Origin: G963665005 sp963665005
Lineage (GTDB): Bacteria; Bacillota; Clostridia; Christensenellales; SZUA-584
DNA length: 64,000 nt
Reading direction: 5' to 3'
Assembly: GCA_963665005.2 (NCBI GenBank)
Contig: CAXXTQ010000002.1
Span: 1 to 64,000 of the forward strand
Within the stretch, counting starts at the first letter, position 1. Each line of letters starts with the position of its first letter. Below are positions 1-8,969 of the stretch, piece by piece. The position numbers and the translations under genes are program-made. The notes beneath the pieces are model-generated. The model searched no databases. It was not told the DNA's origin and saw only the letters and a list, made by a program, of their open reading frames with translations.

Positions 1-149
1 GACATTCCGCGCATATGAAAAATGATTTTAGAAATATTTACGGTGCGACCAAAAACAATAAATAATTTTTAAAAAAGAGTAGACAGTCATACAAAAATAG
101 TCAATAATAATCTGAAATTTTATTTGAAGAATAAAGATAGGACCAGATT

Positions 150-1820
150 ATGGACACAAAACTTAAGCAGGTAGATGTTCTACCGTTGGTTAAATATTAT
201 ATAAAGGAATTGGGATTACACGATCTTTTTGATAAATATGTGCCCAATAATAGGAATTTTGAAATCAAGCCTGCACAAGTTCTCTGTATGATGATAATGA
301 ATATTTTAGTATCAGCTAAACCACTGTATAAAGTAGATGAGTGGTTGCTTGATTATTTAGATGGCAAGGCGGAACATATTGATAATGCCGCAAAATATAA
401 CGATGACCGCTTGGCCCGTTGCCTTGATGAGCTCTTTTATGCAGATCGTAATAGCTTAATGGCTGAGGCATCTGTCGCTGCCATTATAGTCCATGAATTA
501 GTAATGAAGCGGATTCATAACGATTCTACCACAGTGAGTTTTGCTGGAGCATATATTCGTCAAAATCCAGATGCAATTCAAATTAAATTTGGCCATAACA
601 AAGATCATCGACCTGATTACAAGCAGATTGTATTTGGGTTGAATATCACAGAGGATGGTCATGTTCCGATCTCGTACCAAGTTTTTAACGGTAATCAGGC
701 AGATGTGAACACTCACATACCTAACTGGGAAAACCTCCGGGAATTTCTGGCAACCGAGGATTTTGTTTACACAGCAGATTCAAAATTATGCAGTGAAGAG
801 AATCTGTGGTACATCGAAAAAAATGACGGGCAATTTATCACAATCATGCCGCGGAATCGAAAAGAAGCAAGTTCATTCCGAGAACGTCTTCAGAAAGGAG
901 AAACGATTGATTGGCAGCCTGCGTATGCTACAGAACACAGCCGTAAAAAAGGGCATTTGATAACTTACCAGACCTATGATGAAGAGAGGAGTTGGGAAGG
1001 GTATCGTATAGTCTGGATACACTCCAGCAGCAAAGAAAACCAAGACCGAAACACTCGGGAAAGACAAATATCCAAAGCAGAAGAAAACTTAGAGCAATTG
1101 TTGCCAAAACTTAATGAATATTACCTGAAGAGCAAGGAACAAATCGAAAAAGCAATAAGCGAGGCCCGCAAGGGAGTTGCTGACTTTGTAGATGTTGAAA
1201 TATTAGAAAACAAAACAACACAAAAAGTGAAAGTAGGTCCTGGTCGACCGGGACCAAACAGTAAATATGAAGACAAGGAACTGATTACATATCATATTCA
1301 GTGGTGTCGTAATGAAACCACCATAGAGCAGGCATCAAAAACCGATGGAATTTTTCCATTGATCACGAATACAACTTTACCGGCCGCAGATGTCCTTAAG
1401 ACGTATAAAAAACAACCTTTTTTGGAGAAGCGTTTTTACACAAAAAAGTCGGTCCTTGAAGTCGCCCCTGTGTTTTTGGAAAAAAATCGAAGAATTGAGG
1501 CGATGATGTTTCTCTATTTCATTTCATTGATGATTGTCAGTTTGATTGAAAGAAATATTCGCAGACAAATGGTAGAGGAACACATTGAAGAGCTTCCTAT
1601 ATTGCCGGCAAGGATGAAAACAAAGAAACCAACTTGGAATAATATTCGTTATTTCTTTCGGAACGTTCATTTAGCCTTAATTATCGATGGTGACAGAGTT
1701 TTGCAATCCACGGTAAAGGGGGTAACCGAATTACATTATCGGTTGTTAAAATTACTGAAAGTGCCACCCAGCGCATATGACAATTTGCAAGATGGCTGGT
1801 GGAATTTTGAATTTCAATAA
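150..1820 (+). mobile_element. IS1634-family transposase (IS4-like, DDE)
   Basis: A 556-residue, apparently full-length cut-and-paste transposase. The N-terminal ~110 residues resemble the DUF4277-type domain of IS1634 transposases. The catalytic core has the first Asp in HNDSTTVSFAG (about residue 125), the second in YTADSKLC (about residue 210), and a C-terminal helix around RIEAMMFLYFISL that should carry the Glu. The protein is charged and lacks membrane segments. No stop or frameshift interrupts it, so it may still be active. I could not define terminal inverted repeats with confidence, so only the gene is marked. It is the leftmost item of a 4 kb zone of IS elements and broken genes. 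Confidence 0.85.
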
Positions 1821-2440
1821 TGTTCAGAGAAACGTGAACAGTTACACAAAACGAAAAACGTCAAAAATAATATTAGAAAAATTACAACCAAAGGGCGCGA
1901 AACGTCCATTTCAATAAAAGAATAGAAATCGTTCGGAAAGGGAATCTGGTGGATAGTCGATTTCTCAAACGTATTCAACAGGAAATTATCTATGCCTGAT
2001 GAGATTATTGCTGAGAATATTCGTTTGATTTCAGAATCAATTGATCTGGACTATGAAAAAGTAGACCATGAAATTATCTTTGATATTTGCCAAAATCACT
2101 TACCTCAATTGCAGAAAACTATTCAAAGTATGATGAAATAGTCTTCTTTTTCAGCCCAAGTATTATTCTTAATGACACATAGCAGATAATAATCCTGTTG
2201 ATTCGTTTTATTGGAGATTAACCATATCCTTCCTAAATTTAAAGCTGCTGGGTGAAATTACGGGGTTGGGCCCATGGTCAGAATCAAATCCGCCAATAGG
2301 GAGAAGGCCGATTTTTATGATTTGATTACCCGTCTTCAAGGCGCATCAATGAAATTATATTGTTCCTGATGCCAATTACTGCAACAAAGAAGACGGGTAA
2401 AAAGACAAGTCATATCGTGGATTTTATTACTACCATGACC
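1821..2440. other. IS-scrap region with degraded coding pieces
   Basis: This 620-base stretch has no intact gene. On the plus strand at about 2278-2440 there are short readable pieces (VRIKSANREKADFYDLITR, then in another frame IVPDANYCNKEDG followed by a stop and KDKSYRGFYYYHDPN). They read like a transposase broken by a frameshift and a stop, but I cannot name the family. A short hairpin follows the IS1634 transposase at about 1821-1843 (tgttca...tgaaca). The small frame at 1992-2141 is listed separately. Confidence 0.35.
1992..2141 (+). CDS. small hypothetical ORF or gene tail (49 aa)
   Basis: A 49-residue frame starting MPDEIIAENIRLISESIDLD and ending QLQKTIQSMMK. It has a plausible acidic, helical composition, but no ribosome binding site is obvious. 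A second short frame (EIVRKGNLVDSRFLKRIQQ) ends just across its start, so this may be the 3' remnant of a longer broken gene. I do not recognise a family. It is reported because its residue composition looks protein-like and it lies among other gene fragments. Confidence 0.25.
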   Translation: MPDEIIAENIRLISESIDLDYEKVDHEIIFDICQNHLPQLQKTIQSMMK

Positions 2441-2596
2441 CTAACCTTTAAGACAGGGTTTGCGTGCCGCAGTAACCTCGTCCAGCCGTGTTACCTTAGG
2501 AAGATAGGGCGCTGATTTCAATTTTTCCGGGTCTGAAGCTGCCTCTTTAACAATGGCCTTTACCGCATCGATGAACTGGTCAATGTCATCTTTGGA
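2441..2596 (-). pseudogene. gcvPB: C-terminal fragment of glycine dehydrogenase (decarboxylating) subunit 2
   Basis: On the minus strand, 51 codons beginning SKDDIDQFIDAVKAIVKEA and ending in the RLDEVTAARKPCLKG tail with a TAG stop. The RLDE-x-x-AARKP ending is characteristic of the C-terminus of GcvPB, the PLP-binding P-protein subunit 2 of the glycine cleavage system. A full subunit is about 480 residues, so only the last tenth remains. It is joined at about position 2596-2600 to a truncated IS1182-type transposase reading in another frame on the same strand. No other glycine cleavage gene is nearby. This is a chromosomal scrap left by an IS-associated rearrangement. Confidence 0.75.
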
Positions 2597-3288
2597 TTAC
2601 CGTGTGCAGTATCCACGGTCATTTCAGTGAGATAACCTAGGCCTTTCTTGCGTTTTTGATGTATATAGCCGCAGTCAGGATCAGTGCTGCTCTTTACCAG
2701 TGTATTTTCAACTTCGGTTACGACCGGTTCCCTGTAGCCAGGCAAGTGGGATAATTCTTCATCTAGTACATCAAGATACTTCACAGTGCTTTTTGAGATA
2801 ACTGAAGTTGTATCTGTTTTGCTAGTTTTGGCAACATTTCCCGGGATAAATGAGCCATCGCTGACCACCATATCTCCAGTGATTATTCCGTTATCAATAC
2901 AAAGGATAACAATTTTATTAAAGATGTTCCTGAAAATTGTTGAATCTTTGAACCTGCGCCGTCTGTTCTGGCTGAAAACCGAATGGTCGGGAATACGATC
3001 CATCATATTGAAGCCGCTAAACCATCTATAAGCTATGTTTAATGTGATCTCTTCTTCTAATCTGCGTTCTGACCGTATTCCGTACAGATACCCCACCAGA
3101 AGCATTTTTATCATACATACAGGATCGATGGATGGCCGCCCTTTATCAGAGTAATATGGCTGAGCAAGATCATATATGAAGTCAAAATCTATTGCTCTAT
3201 CTATTCTTTTTAACAGATGATTTTCTGGAATTAATTCTTCCAAATCAAAAACCGCGAAACATAACTGACCGTCTTTTTTACTCATCAT
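2560..3288 (-). pseudogene. truncated IS1182-family transposase (copy 1)
   Basis: The 242-residue frame begins MMSKKDGQLCFAVFDLEELI, typical of the N-terminus of IS1182 transposases. It continues through the RPSIDPVCMIKMLLVGYLYGI segment and the first catalytic Asp in VVSDGSF. The full family length is about 450-500 residues. Here the DDE core is cut after TVDTAHG, where the frame runs into the gcvPB tail and ends at an unrelated stop. The second Asp and the Glu are therefore missing, and the protein should be inactive. Its 5' end is preserved, with the hairpin and terminal repeat upstream at 3292-3356. Confidence 0.85.
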
Positions 3289-3291
3289 ATT

Positions 3292-3356
3292 AAAAGCCCT
3301 CCACTATGATAATTATACCATACGGAGGGCTTTTCTGCGCTTTTGTCAACAGGCCC
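3292..3356. repeat. IS1182 copy 1 outer end: hairpin plus terminal inverted repeat
   Basis: An 11-bp hairpin (aaaagccctcc / ggagggctttt, 3292-3334) lies just upstream of the transposase start. It is followed by tttgtcaacaggccc at 3342-3356, which matches the 15-bp terminal repeat of the second IS1182 element (54785-54799) with one difference. The opposite end of this element is lost. Confidence 0.6.
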
Positions 3357-3380
3357 AATAATCTACACTACCTTACTTTA

Positions 3381-3530
3381 TCATCCATAAATAACGTTCG
3401 TTTTCGTTACTACTGTATGCACCGTGCTTTTACTCGTACCGAAAACTTTTGCCGCCTGCCGCACAGTCGCCTGTGAATCAAGCATATATTCTGCAATTCT
3501 TTTTACCCTTTCTTCTATATATTCCTTCAT
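3381..3530 (-). pseudogene. spoIIID: 5' fragment of sporulation regulator SpoIIID
   Basis: A 49-residue frame starting MKEYIEERVKRIAEYMLDSQ, followed by ATVRQAAKVFGTSKSTVH. This is the N-terminal helix plus helix-turn-helix of SpoIIID, the mother-cell transcription factor of sporulation. A normal SpoIIID is about 80-95 residues and continues KDVTERLP after the STVH motif. Here the frame runs TVVTKTNVIYG and stops, about 25 bases from the end of an IS1182 remnant, so the C-terminal basic helix is missing. It is probably non-functional, and an intact copy may exist elsewhere. It indicates that the lineage has or had endospore genes. Confidence 0.7.
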
Positions 3531-3537
3531 AAAAAAG

Positions 3538-3582
3538 CCCCCATAAAAACATACTTCGTTAATATGTATGCTTTTATGGAGG
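3538..3582. terminator. long imperfect hairpin upstream of the spoIIID fragment
   Basis: Two 17-base arms (3538-3554 and 3566-3582) pair with one or two mismatches around an 11-base loop. On the minus strand the second arm is followed by GCTTTTTT, like a Rho-independent terminator for whatever gene lay upstream of spoIIID. It could also be a folded end of the neighbouring IS200-type element. Confidence 0.45.
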
Positions 3583-3640
3583 CTTGTATGCTTTCTTAAA
3601 TTCTGATTACAGCAAATAATTTGCTTTGCATTCGTTATTC

Positions 3641-3730
3641 TTAGACCGCTCCACCAAGAAGATATTCAAGTCCCTCAGGTAGAAGAGACTCTTCGCCAAG
3701 GTTTTGCTTCAGCCGTTCATATGAAGCTAT
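3641..3730 (-). pseudogene. unidentified C-terminal gene fragment
   Basis: After the stop of the tnpA fragment, the minus strand reads LIASYERLKQNLGEESLLPE, then GLEYLLGGAV and a TAA stop. It has protein-like composition and no start of its own. It may be the 3' end of the gene originally upstream of spoIIID, cut by the IS200-type insertion. I do not recognise the family. Confidence 0.3.
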
Positions 3731-3733
3731 CAA

Positions 3734-3985
3734 CTACCCTTTTATATATTGCATTAGCTTCAATGCTGATAAATGTGGCAGCGCTGATACAAGCAAATGC
3801 ACATAATCTTTTGATATATGCTCTGCCAATATTTCTACTTCGTTATTTTTACACACCATCCTTATCAGTTCCCGCGCACATTCCGCTATTTTCCCTGTAA
3901 AAACCACCTTTCTGTACTTTGTTATCCATACCAGGTGATATTTTATATCATACGTCGCATGCGCGGGTTTCCTGTACCCTTCCAT
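3734..3985 (-). pseudogene. tnpA: truncated IS200/IS605-type TnpA transposase
   Basis: The fragment reads MEGYRKPAHATYDIKYHLVW, then ITKYRKVVF and the DYVHLLVSALPHLSALKLMQYIKG region, and stops. TnpA proteins of this Y1 family are about 130-150 residues and carry a catalytic Tyr near the C-terminus, which is lost here. The HUH metal motif, normally HVH, reads YVH. I chose the ATG at 3985 because GAGGAG precedes it at good spacing; an in-frame ATG also exists at 4000. A small hairpin (atactaag/cttagtat, 3999-4020) overlaps the upstream ATG, as is common at IS200 leaders. Inactive remnant. Confidence 0.75.
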
Positions 3986-3998
3986 TCCTTTTCTCCTC

Positions 3999-4062
3999 AT
4001 ACTAAGTTTTTTCTTAGTATAAGGCGCTATTCTGGTTAACCTAAAGGTTTCGCCTTAAGGCG
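3999..4062. repeat. IS200-type left-end structures
   Basis: This holds an 8-bp hairpin (atactaag at 3999-4006, cttagtat at 4013-4020) and a perfect 12-base palindrome cgccttaaggcg at 4051-4062. Both lie upstream of the tnpA fragment, where IS200/IS605 elements carry the subterminal hairpins recognised by TnpA. Confidence 0.4.
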
Positions 4063-4149
4063 AGGGATTTAACCCCATTATACAGACATCATTACGCATG
4101 ATAGCGTAATGGTTTGAATAAAACTCAATACAACTTCCTAAAACTGTCT

Positions 4150-5685
4150 TTAACTCTCCCCCATATCCTGCAGCCTCTCAAAGAAACCATGAAGCGCTAC
4201 CATATACTTAGAGTAAAGCTCGATATGCTTAGCATATTTCTCTTTCATTTCCGGCTTTGGATCATAAGCCTTCTCTTCTTTGACAAACCGTTTCGCCGTC
4301 TCTTTTATATCCTTGAACACGCCTATCGCATTGCCCGCTAGTATCGCCGCTCCCCACATAGCAACATCCTCGCGGTTTAGCGTCTTGTACCTCTTCCCCT
4401 GTGCGTCAGCGCACATCTGTGTCCAGACAGGCGATTTCGCACCGCCGCCTATTATCTTTATGTCATCAATATCGTACTCAGGATAAAGCCTCTCGATGCT
4501 TCTTAAGCATAATGTAAAATCGTAGGTAAAGCTTTCGAGCAACGCACGGTAAAAATGTTCTTTCTTATGGCTCCAGTCATGCCCCATCCACAATCCTCGC
4601 AAAGCTCCATCAAGCGGCATCGAGCTCCCGCCTAAAAGCCCCAGCGCCATAAGCCCGTCGCACCCTATCGGCAACGCATCTACCTTCTTCTCTATCTCGG
4701 CAAACATCTCTTTTGTAGAAACGCCTTCTTGTCTTACAAAAGTATTCATGAACCAGTCAAGCGTTATTCCCGAACCGGCAACGAAGTGTACCGCGTAAAA
4801 CTCACCGGGTACAGCCGATGGAACGACATCAAGCCGCCTCTCCTTTAGATCCGGCCTGTATTGCTCCACACACGTACTGATCATACCATACGAAGACGCT
4901 TCAAAAATCGTCTCTCCGGGCGTCACGATTGCGGCCCCGAGCGCACCAGCAGCTTTATCGCCCGCCCCGGAAACAAGCGGAACGCCTTCCTTCAACCCCA
5001 TTACATCAGCCATTTTCCCGGAAAGACGGCCGCATATGTAGTTTGACCTCACTATTTTTGGCAGATACTTTTTTTCAAGTCCTATGGCGTCACATATCTT
5101 GTCAGACCATTGGTCGTTTTGTACATCCGCAAGTCCCGTCCATTCTGTATACGACCTGTCTATTACCGCTTCTTCTATCGGCACATTCCCAAGCCTGCCG
5201 ATAACATATCCGCTAATCATCAGATACTTGGCGATTTTTTTGCTTTCGTCGGGAAACTCATTTTTGAACCATTCATATTTTGGAGCCATCTGAGGAAAAT
5301 TAGTACCCGCAATCCCTAGGAAGTCATCCTTGAGTTCCCCCATCTGCCGCTCCGCATACGGCATATACCGGCTGTCAAGCGAGCAAGACCAAGTTGTTAT
5401 ATCATTCCAGTCCTTGTCTACCCCCATGAATCCGGACATCTGCCCTGTAAAAGCAATAGCCTCTATGTTTTTAGCACGGTCTCCAAGCGCTTGCGATATC
5501 TTTTTTACGCATTCAACTACCGATTCAAAAAGCTCCTCGCCTTTCTGTATAAACACCCCAGGGCTTGGCCGATAGTCTTTTACAGGTTCATTCGCAATCG
5601 CTACACAATTACTTGACGTATCATATACTCCCGCCTTTATGAAACTCGTCCCAAGGTCAACCGCCAGCAGTAATACTTCTTGCAT
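4150..5685 (-). CDS. FGGY-family carbohydrate kinase (xylulokinase-like), copy 1
   Basis: A 511-residue ATP-dependent kinase, predicted to phosphorylate the ketose produced by the upstream dehydrogenase and epimerase genes. The N-terminal LLAVDLGTSFIKAGVYD is the phosphate-1 motif of the FGGY/actin-like fold. GQMSGFMGVD lies in the sugar-binding part, and SGAGDKAAGALGAAI plus KIIGGGAKSPVWTQMCADAQG mark the C-terminal domain and adenosine motif. The length is normal for xylulokinases. A gaggaaaaggg ribosome binding site precedes the ATG. It is the last gene of the cluster 1 operon. The protein differs from the copy at 40307-41842 by only three residues. The substrate cannot be decided from sequence alone; xylulose-type or other ketoses are the best guess. 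Confidence 0.88.
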   Translation of the reverse strand: MQEVLLLAVDLGTSFIKAGVYDTSSNCVAIANEPVKDYRPSPGVFIQKGEELFESVVECVKKISQALGDRAKNIEAIAFTGQMSGFMGVDKDWNDITTWSCSLDSRYMPYAERQMGELKDDFLGIAGTNFPQMAPKYEWFKNEFPDESKKIAKYLMISGYVIGRLGNVPIEEAVIDRSYTEWTGLADVQNDQWSDKICDAIGLEKKYLPKIVRSNYICGRLSGKMADVMGLKEGVPLVSGAGDKAAGALGAAIVTPGETIFEASSYGMISTCVEQYRPDLKERRLDVVPSAVPGEFYAVHFVAGSGITLDWFMNTFVRQEGVSTKEMFAEIEKKVDALPIGCDGLMALGLLGGSSMPLDGALRGLWMGHDWSHKKEHFYRALLESFTYDFTLCLRSIERLYPEYDIDDIKIIGGGAKSPVWTQMCADAQGKRYKTLNREDVAMWGAAILAGNAIGVFKDIKETAKRFVKEEKAYDPKPEMKEKYAKHIELYSKYMVALHGFFERLQDMGES

Positions 5686-5816
5686 TTTCCCTTTTCCTCC
5701 TCAATAATCTCTCTGTTAAAACAATTTGAGAGCAAAAGACAATCTTATTGCAGCTTGTCAAATGCCCTCAAATCACCCCTTAACCCTACTAAAAATCAAA
5801 GGTATTAGCATCTATA
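4154..5816. repeat. direct repeat A, copy 1 (kinase segment)
   Basis: 1663 bp that recurs in the same orientation at 40311-41973 with the same length and only scattered substitutions. It covers the whole FGGY kinase gene and about 130 bases of its upstream leader. The sequences diverge abruptly at both ends. Confidence 0.9.
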
Positions 5817-5840
5817 AACCAATAAAAACTTAGTATTCTT

Positions 5841-6713
5841 TTATTTTTCAAATTTTTCTTTTACAAAACGAATACTCTTTTTAAGATCTATAGTCATTTG
5901 ATTCTCATCGGCACCGTTTGAAAGATCACGACGCAGTTTAACTTCTTTTGCTATTTGTCCTCCATGCAGTACAAAACCTTCAAATATAAACATACCGTCA
6001 TATTCTAACTCTTTTAGTGTACCAAACAGTTCATCCCAATTAATCTGAGTACCGTTACCCGGTAGTCGGCGGTTTGCTTCACCAAGATGAAAATGCCCTA
6101 TTCGTCTGCCGCCTAACCGCAGTGCGCTTTCAATACCGTCCTCTTCAATATTCATATGATAGCTGTCTGCTGTAATTTTTACATTTTTACTACCAACGCG
6201 ATCAATGATCTCCACTGCTTGTTCCATGGTATTTAATATGGCTCCTTCGAAGCGATTCAGAATTTCCATACACAATGTCACACCATAATCCTCAGCAGCG
6301 TCAGCCATCTTACGCAGGCATTCCACACTAGTATCAACAGCTTCTTCACGGGTTCTGCCTTCAAGTTCGACATTCCATGGCTGAACATATGTACCGTCGA
6401 GAATCTTCGCTTCCATCAAATCGTTAAATTTTATATATTTTATCGTTCTTTTGACTCCCTCTTCCCTAATAGCAGGATTTGCACTTATTATATTTGTTTC
6501 GGGAGTAAATCCGTACCAGTAAGCCACCTCAATCCCAAGATCTTCGTACAGTTTCTTGAAATTACTAAGCTTGTCCTTGGACCAATTTTCGATTACCGTG
6601 GTATGTATCTCCATGCAAGAAACACCAGCTTTTGAAGCACGTTTTACAACCTCAATGATATCAACGTCCCAGTCTCTTGACCAATAACTATATATGGGCC
6701 CGTATTTTGCCAT
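5841..6713 (-). CDS. TIM-barrel sugar epimerase (D-tagatose/D-psicose 3-epimerase-like)
   Basis: About 290 residues of the xylose-isomerase-like TIM-barrel superfamily (AP_endonuc_2). The expected four metal ligands can be seen: Glu in CMEILNRFEG, Asp in TADSYHMN, His in GHFHLGE and Glu in FIFEGFV, the pattern of ketose 3-epimerases. It probably interconverts C3 epimers of a free ketose before phosphorylation. The start was set at MAKYGPIYSYW because a GGAAAGG site lies just upstream; a longer frame begins 15 codons earlier without one. It sits between the kinase and SDR genes in cluster 1 only; cluster 2 lacks it at this place. A paralogue of the same family lies at 8094-8969. Confidence 0.82.
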   Translation of the reverse strand: MAKYGPIYSYWSRDWDVDIIEVVKRASKAGVSCMEIHTTVIENWSKDKLSNFKKLYEDLGIEVAYWYGFTPETNIISANPAIREEGVKRTIKYIKFNDLMEAKILDGTYVQPWNVELEGRTREEAVDTSVECLRKMADAAEDYGVTLCMEILNRFEGAILNTMEQAVEIIDRVGSKNVKITADSYHMNIEEDGIESALRLGGRRIGHFHLGEANRRLPGNGTQINWDELFGTLKELEYDGMFIFEGFVLHGGQIAKEVKLRRDLSNGADENQMTIDLKKSIRFVKEKFEK

Positions 6714-6863
6714 TTCGTTTCCTTTCCGTTTATTACTTATGTTACATATGCTACGCAACTCAAAGAATTAAAGTAATATACTCTACATAGTATTATGTCC
6801 AACAATCTAAATTTAGGTCCCTATCGGAATTATGATCGTATCGGCTTTAAAAGCTTTCAAATA

Positions 6864-7637
6864 TCAGACGCCCGTATCTGTCTTTTCCTGATTCGGCTGT
6901 CCGTTCCAAGCCGACAAGCCTCCGTCCACGGGAATGTTCACTCCGCATAGATGTGTAGCCTGATCGGACGCGAGATATACGATCACGTTTGCGCACCACT
7001 CCGGCTCGCACAACGCCCTTGCGGGCATATTCTTGCGGAAACTCTCCAAAACCGCTCTAGATGCGCCCGTTAAAAACATTGGCGTCTTGACCGCCGAAGG
7101 CGATATTATGTTAACACGCACGCCCTGCATTGAGTAATCCATGGCTACTGCCCTCGACATCGCTATAACGGCGCCTTTTGTCGCGCAGTAAAGCGACATG
7201 TTATAATCTCCGCCCATACCAGATACTGATGCAACATTAACTATTGCGCCCTTCTTCTTGGCGAGCATCTGGGGCCCGAACGCCTTCATGGTATGGAATG
7301 TACCGCGTACATTTACATCAAACTGGAAATCATAGTCCTCTTCCGGCGCATCCTCAATCTGCCCAACTCGGAACACACCCGCACAGTTTGCCAACACATC
7401 CGCTCCGCCTGCATCGTTAACCATCTTTGCAAGAGCCTCTACCTGTTCCCATTTGCCTACATCCGCAGCCTTACAGAAAACATTACCCGGATAATCCTTT
7501 TCGAACTCGCCGCATACGCTCTGAAGCTGATCCGCTTTCCAATCCGTCATAAAAACTTTATCACCAAGCTTCAAGAAAGCTTCTACCGTTGACTTGCCAA
7601 CTCCTGATGCAGCCCCTGTAACTACTACATTTCTCAT
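6864..7637 (-). CDS. short-chain dehydrogenase/reductase, copy 1
   Basis: A 257-residue classical SDR. The cofactor motif TGAASGVGKS is at residues 7-16, followed by NCAGVF, the catalytic Ser in NVASVSGMGG and the YxxxK pair in LYCATKGA. The C-terminal NIPVDGGLSAW is typical of the family. An Asp near the end of the second beta strand (MTDW) suggests NAD preference. It probably oxidises or reduces a hydroxyl of the cluster's sugar or polyol. It is 12 bases downstream of the VOC gene with a good AGGAGG site. Its protein is identical to the copy at 41998-42771. Confidence 0.88.
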   Translation of the reverse strand: MRNVVVTGAASGVGKSTVEAFLKLGDKVFMTDWKADQLQSVCGEFEKDYPGNVFCKAADVGKWEQVEALAKMVNDAGGADVLANCAGVFRVGQIEDAPEEDYDFQFDVNVRGTFHTMKAFGPQMLAKKKGAIVNVASVSGMGGDYNMSLYCATKGAVIAMSRAVAMDYSMQGVRVNIISPSAVKTPMFLTGASRAVLESFRKNMPARALCEPEWCANVIVYLASDQATHLCGVNIPVDGGLSAWNGQPNQEKTDTGV

Positions 7638-8061
7638 TTTATTACCTCCTTAAAGCGCCTGGCAGAGTTCTATGTGCTCGTTATCCGGCCCACGGAAAAA
7701 CACCCACTTGGTGCCATTCGGAAACATATCCGCACAGAACATCTGATCTTCCGTCTCAAACTTAATTCCTTTTGCCTCCAGCTCTTTACGGATTTCTTCT
7801 ATATCATCCACCGCGTAAGCAACATGATCTGTCATGCCATCTCCCGGATTGGAACCGATCTTCCTCTGCACCAATTCCAAACATACGCTCCCCTTCTTTA
7901 CAAATGCACACGTAAACGTATTCCCGTCTGCATCAAAAGAACATTGCTCTATGCACTCAAGTCCTAATATATCATTATAAAACTTCTTAGATTTCTCCAC
8001 ATCGTCCACAAATATACCGATGTGCCCTAATCCAGTTACTTGTGCCATATCTTTTCTCCTT
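6871..8061. repeat. direct repeat B, copy 1 (SDR-VOC segment)
   Basis: 1191 bp recurring in the same orientation at 42005-43195 with very few differences (for example ctgtct/cagtct near the left end and one base in the VOC gene). It contains nearly all of the SDR gene and the entire VOC gene. Sequence identity starts and stops sharply. Confidence 0.9.
7650..8048 (-). CDS. VOC/glyoxalase-fold protein, copy 1
   Basis: 132 residues covering two beta-alpha-beta-beta-beta modules of the vicinal oxygen chelate fold. The sequence starts GLGHIGIFVDDVEKSKKFYN, and the second module begins DHVAYAVDDIEEI. Candidate metal ligands are the two module His residues (GHIGIF and DHVAYA) and the Glu near EHIELCQ. 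Family members are isomerases, epimerases, lyases or dioxygenases, so the reaction is open; an epimerase or isomerase step in sugar acid or keto-sugar breakdown would fit. It is translated just upstream of the SDR. The protein is identical in cluster 2, which implies that both clusters need the same chemistry. Confidence 0.82.
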   Translation of the reverse strand: MAQVTGLGHIGIFVDDVEKSKKFYNDILGLECIEQCSFDADGNTFTCAFVKKGSVCLELVQRKIGSNPGDGMTDHVAYAVDDIEEIRKELEAKGIKFETEDQMFCADMFPNGTKWVFFRGPDNEHIELCQAL

Positions 8062-8093
8062 CCAATTATTAAATCAATTATTATAAAGCTAAA

Positions 8094-8969
8094 TCACTTG
8101 TTTATTAAATCCCTTAAGAAATCCAAAGATGCTTTTGCCATAGCATCCATATCGTCCTGGCTTGCGTTATTGGTTAGATCTCTCCAAAGGTAAACATCTT
8201 TCCCTATTTCACCGCCATATATCACAAACGGTTCCAATATTATATATTTATCATAATTGATTTCTTTCAGGGCCCCGATAATCTCGCCCCAAGGTAATCT
8301 GCCCGTTCCGGGGAACTTCCTGTTGTTCTCACCCAAATGAAGATCTACCAAATAATCTTTCGCTGTAAATATAGCGCCGTCCATAGTGTCCTCTTCAATA
8401 TTCATATGAAAGGTATCAAGATTTATCTTTGCTTTGGGGCTTTCTATCATTTTTACATATTCAACAGCTTCCTCTGCGGTATTCATTATTATTTGTTCAA
8501 ACCTGTTTAAAACCTCAAAAGCATAATCGATATCATTATCTTCAGCAACCTTGATAATTTCCTTCATTGACTTAACCGAAATATCTCTTAATTTTTCCCT
8601 GTCGTTTGTCCCAGTGAAGTAGTTATACGGCCAGTACGCATAGTTAGTACCCGCAAAAATTTTCCCTTCCATCTCGGCAACTATACCAAGTATGTCTTTA
8701 CAGAACTGAACACCTTTTTTTCGTACTGACTCATCTTCAGAAGATATATCAAACTCCTTTGGCAGACCTAGACAATACGTCATCTCTAAACCCTTATCCT
8801 CTGCCAGCTTTTTTAAATCCTTACGTTTATTCTTTGGCATTTGCATAAAAGTTCCAGGATGCGCTTCCATTGCATCAAATCCTAAATCACTGACCCTGTT
8901 AATCAATGAATAATAATCCGCATCCCAATCCTTGCTTGCATATGAATTATGTATTCCGATCTTTATCAT
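8094..8969 (-). CDS. TIM-barrel sugar isomerase/epimerase, second family member
   Basis: 291 residues of the same AP_endonuc_2 TIM-barrel family as the protein at 5841-6713. The metal ligands are visible as Glu in AFEVLNRFEQ, Asp in INLDTFHMNIEEDT, His in VDLHLGENNRKFPGTG and Glu in YIILEPFV. The HLGE-x-NR-x-PGTG loop is typical of ketose 3-epimerases. Its start has a GGAG site. Having two related epimerases in one operon suggests either two substrates or two sequential epimerisations. It lies between the dehydrogenase and VOC genes. Confidence 0.82.
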   Translation of the reverse strand: MIKIGIHNSYASKDWDADYYSLINRVSDLGFDAMEAHPGTFMQMPKNKRKDLKKLAEDKGLEMTYCLGLPKEFDISSEDESVRKKGVQFCKDILGIVAEMEGKIFAGTNYAYWPYNYFTGTNDREKLRDISVKSMKEIIKVAEDNDIDYAFEVLNRFEQIIMNTAEEAVEYVKMIESPKAKINLDTFHMNIEEDTMDGAIFTAKDYLVDLHLGENNRKFPGTGRLPWGEIIGALKEINYDKYIILEPFVIYGGEIGKDVYLWRDLTNNASQDDMDAMAKASLDFLRDLINK

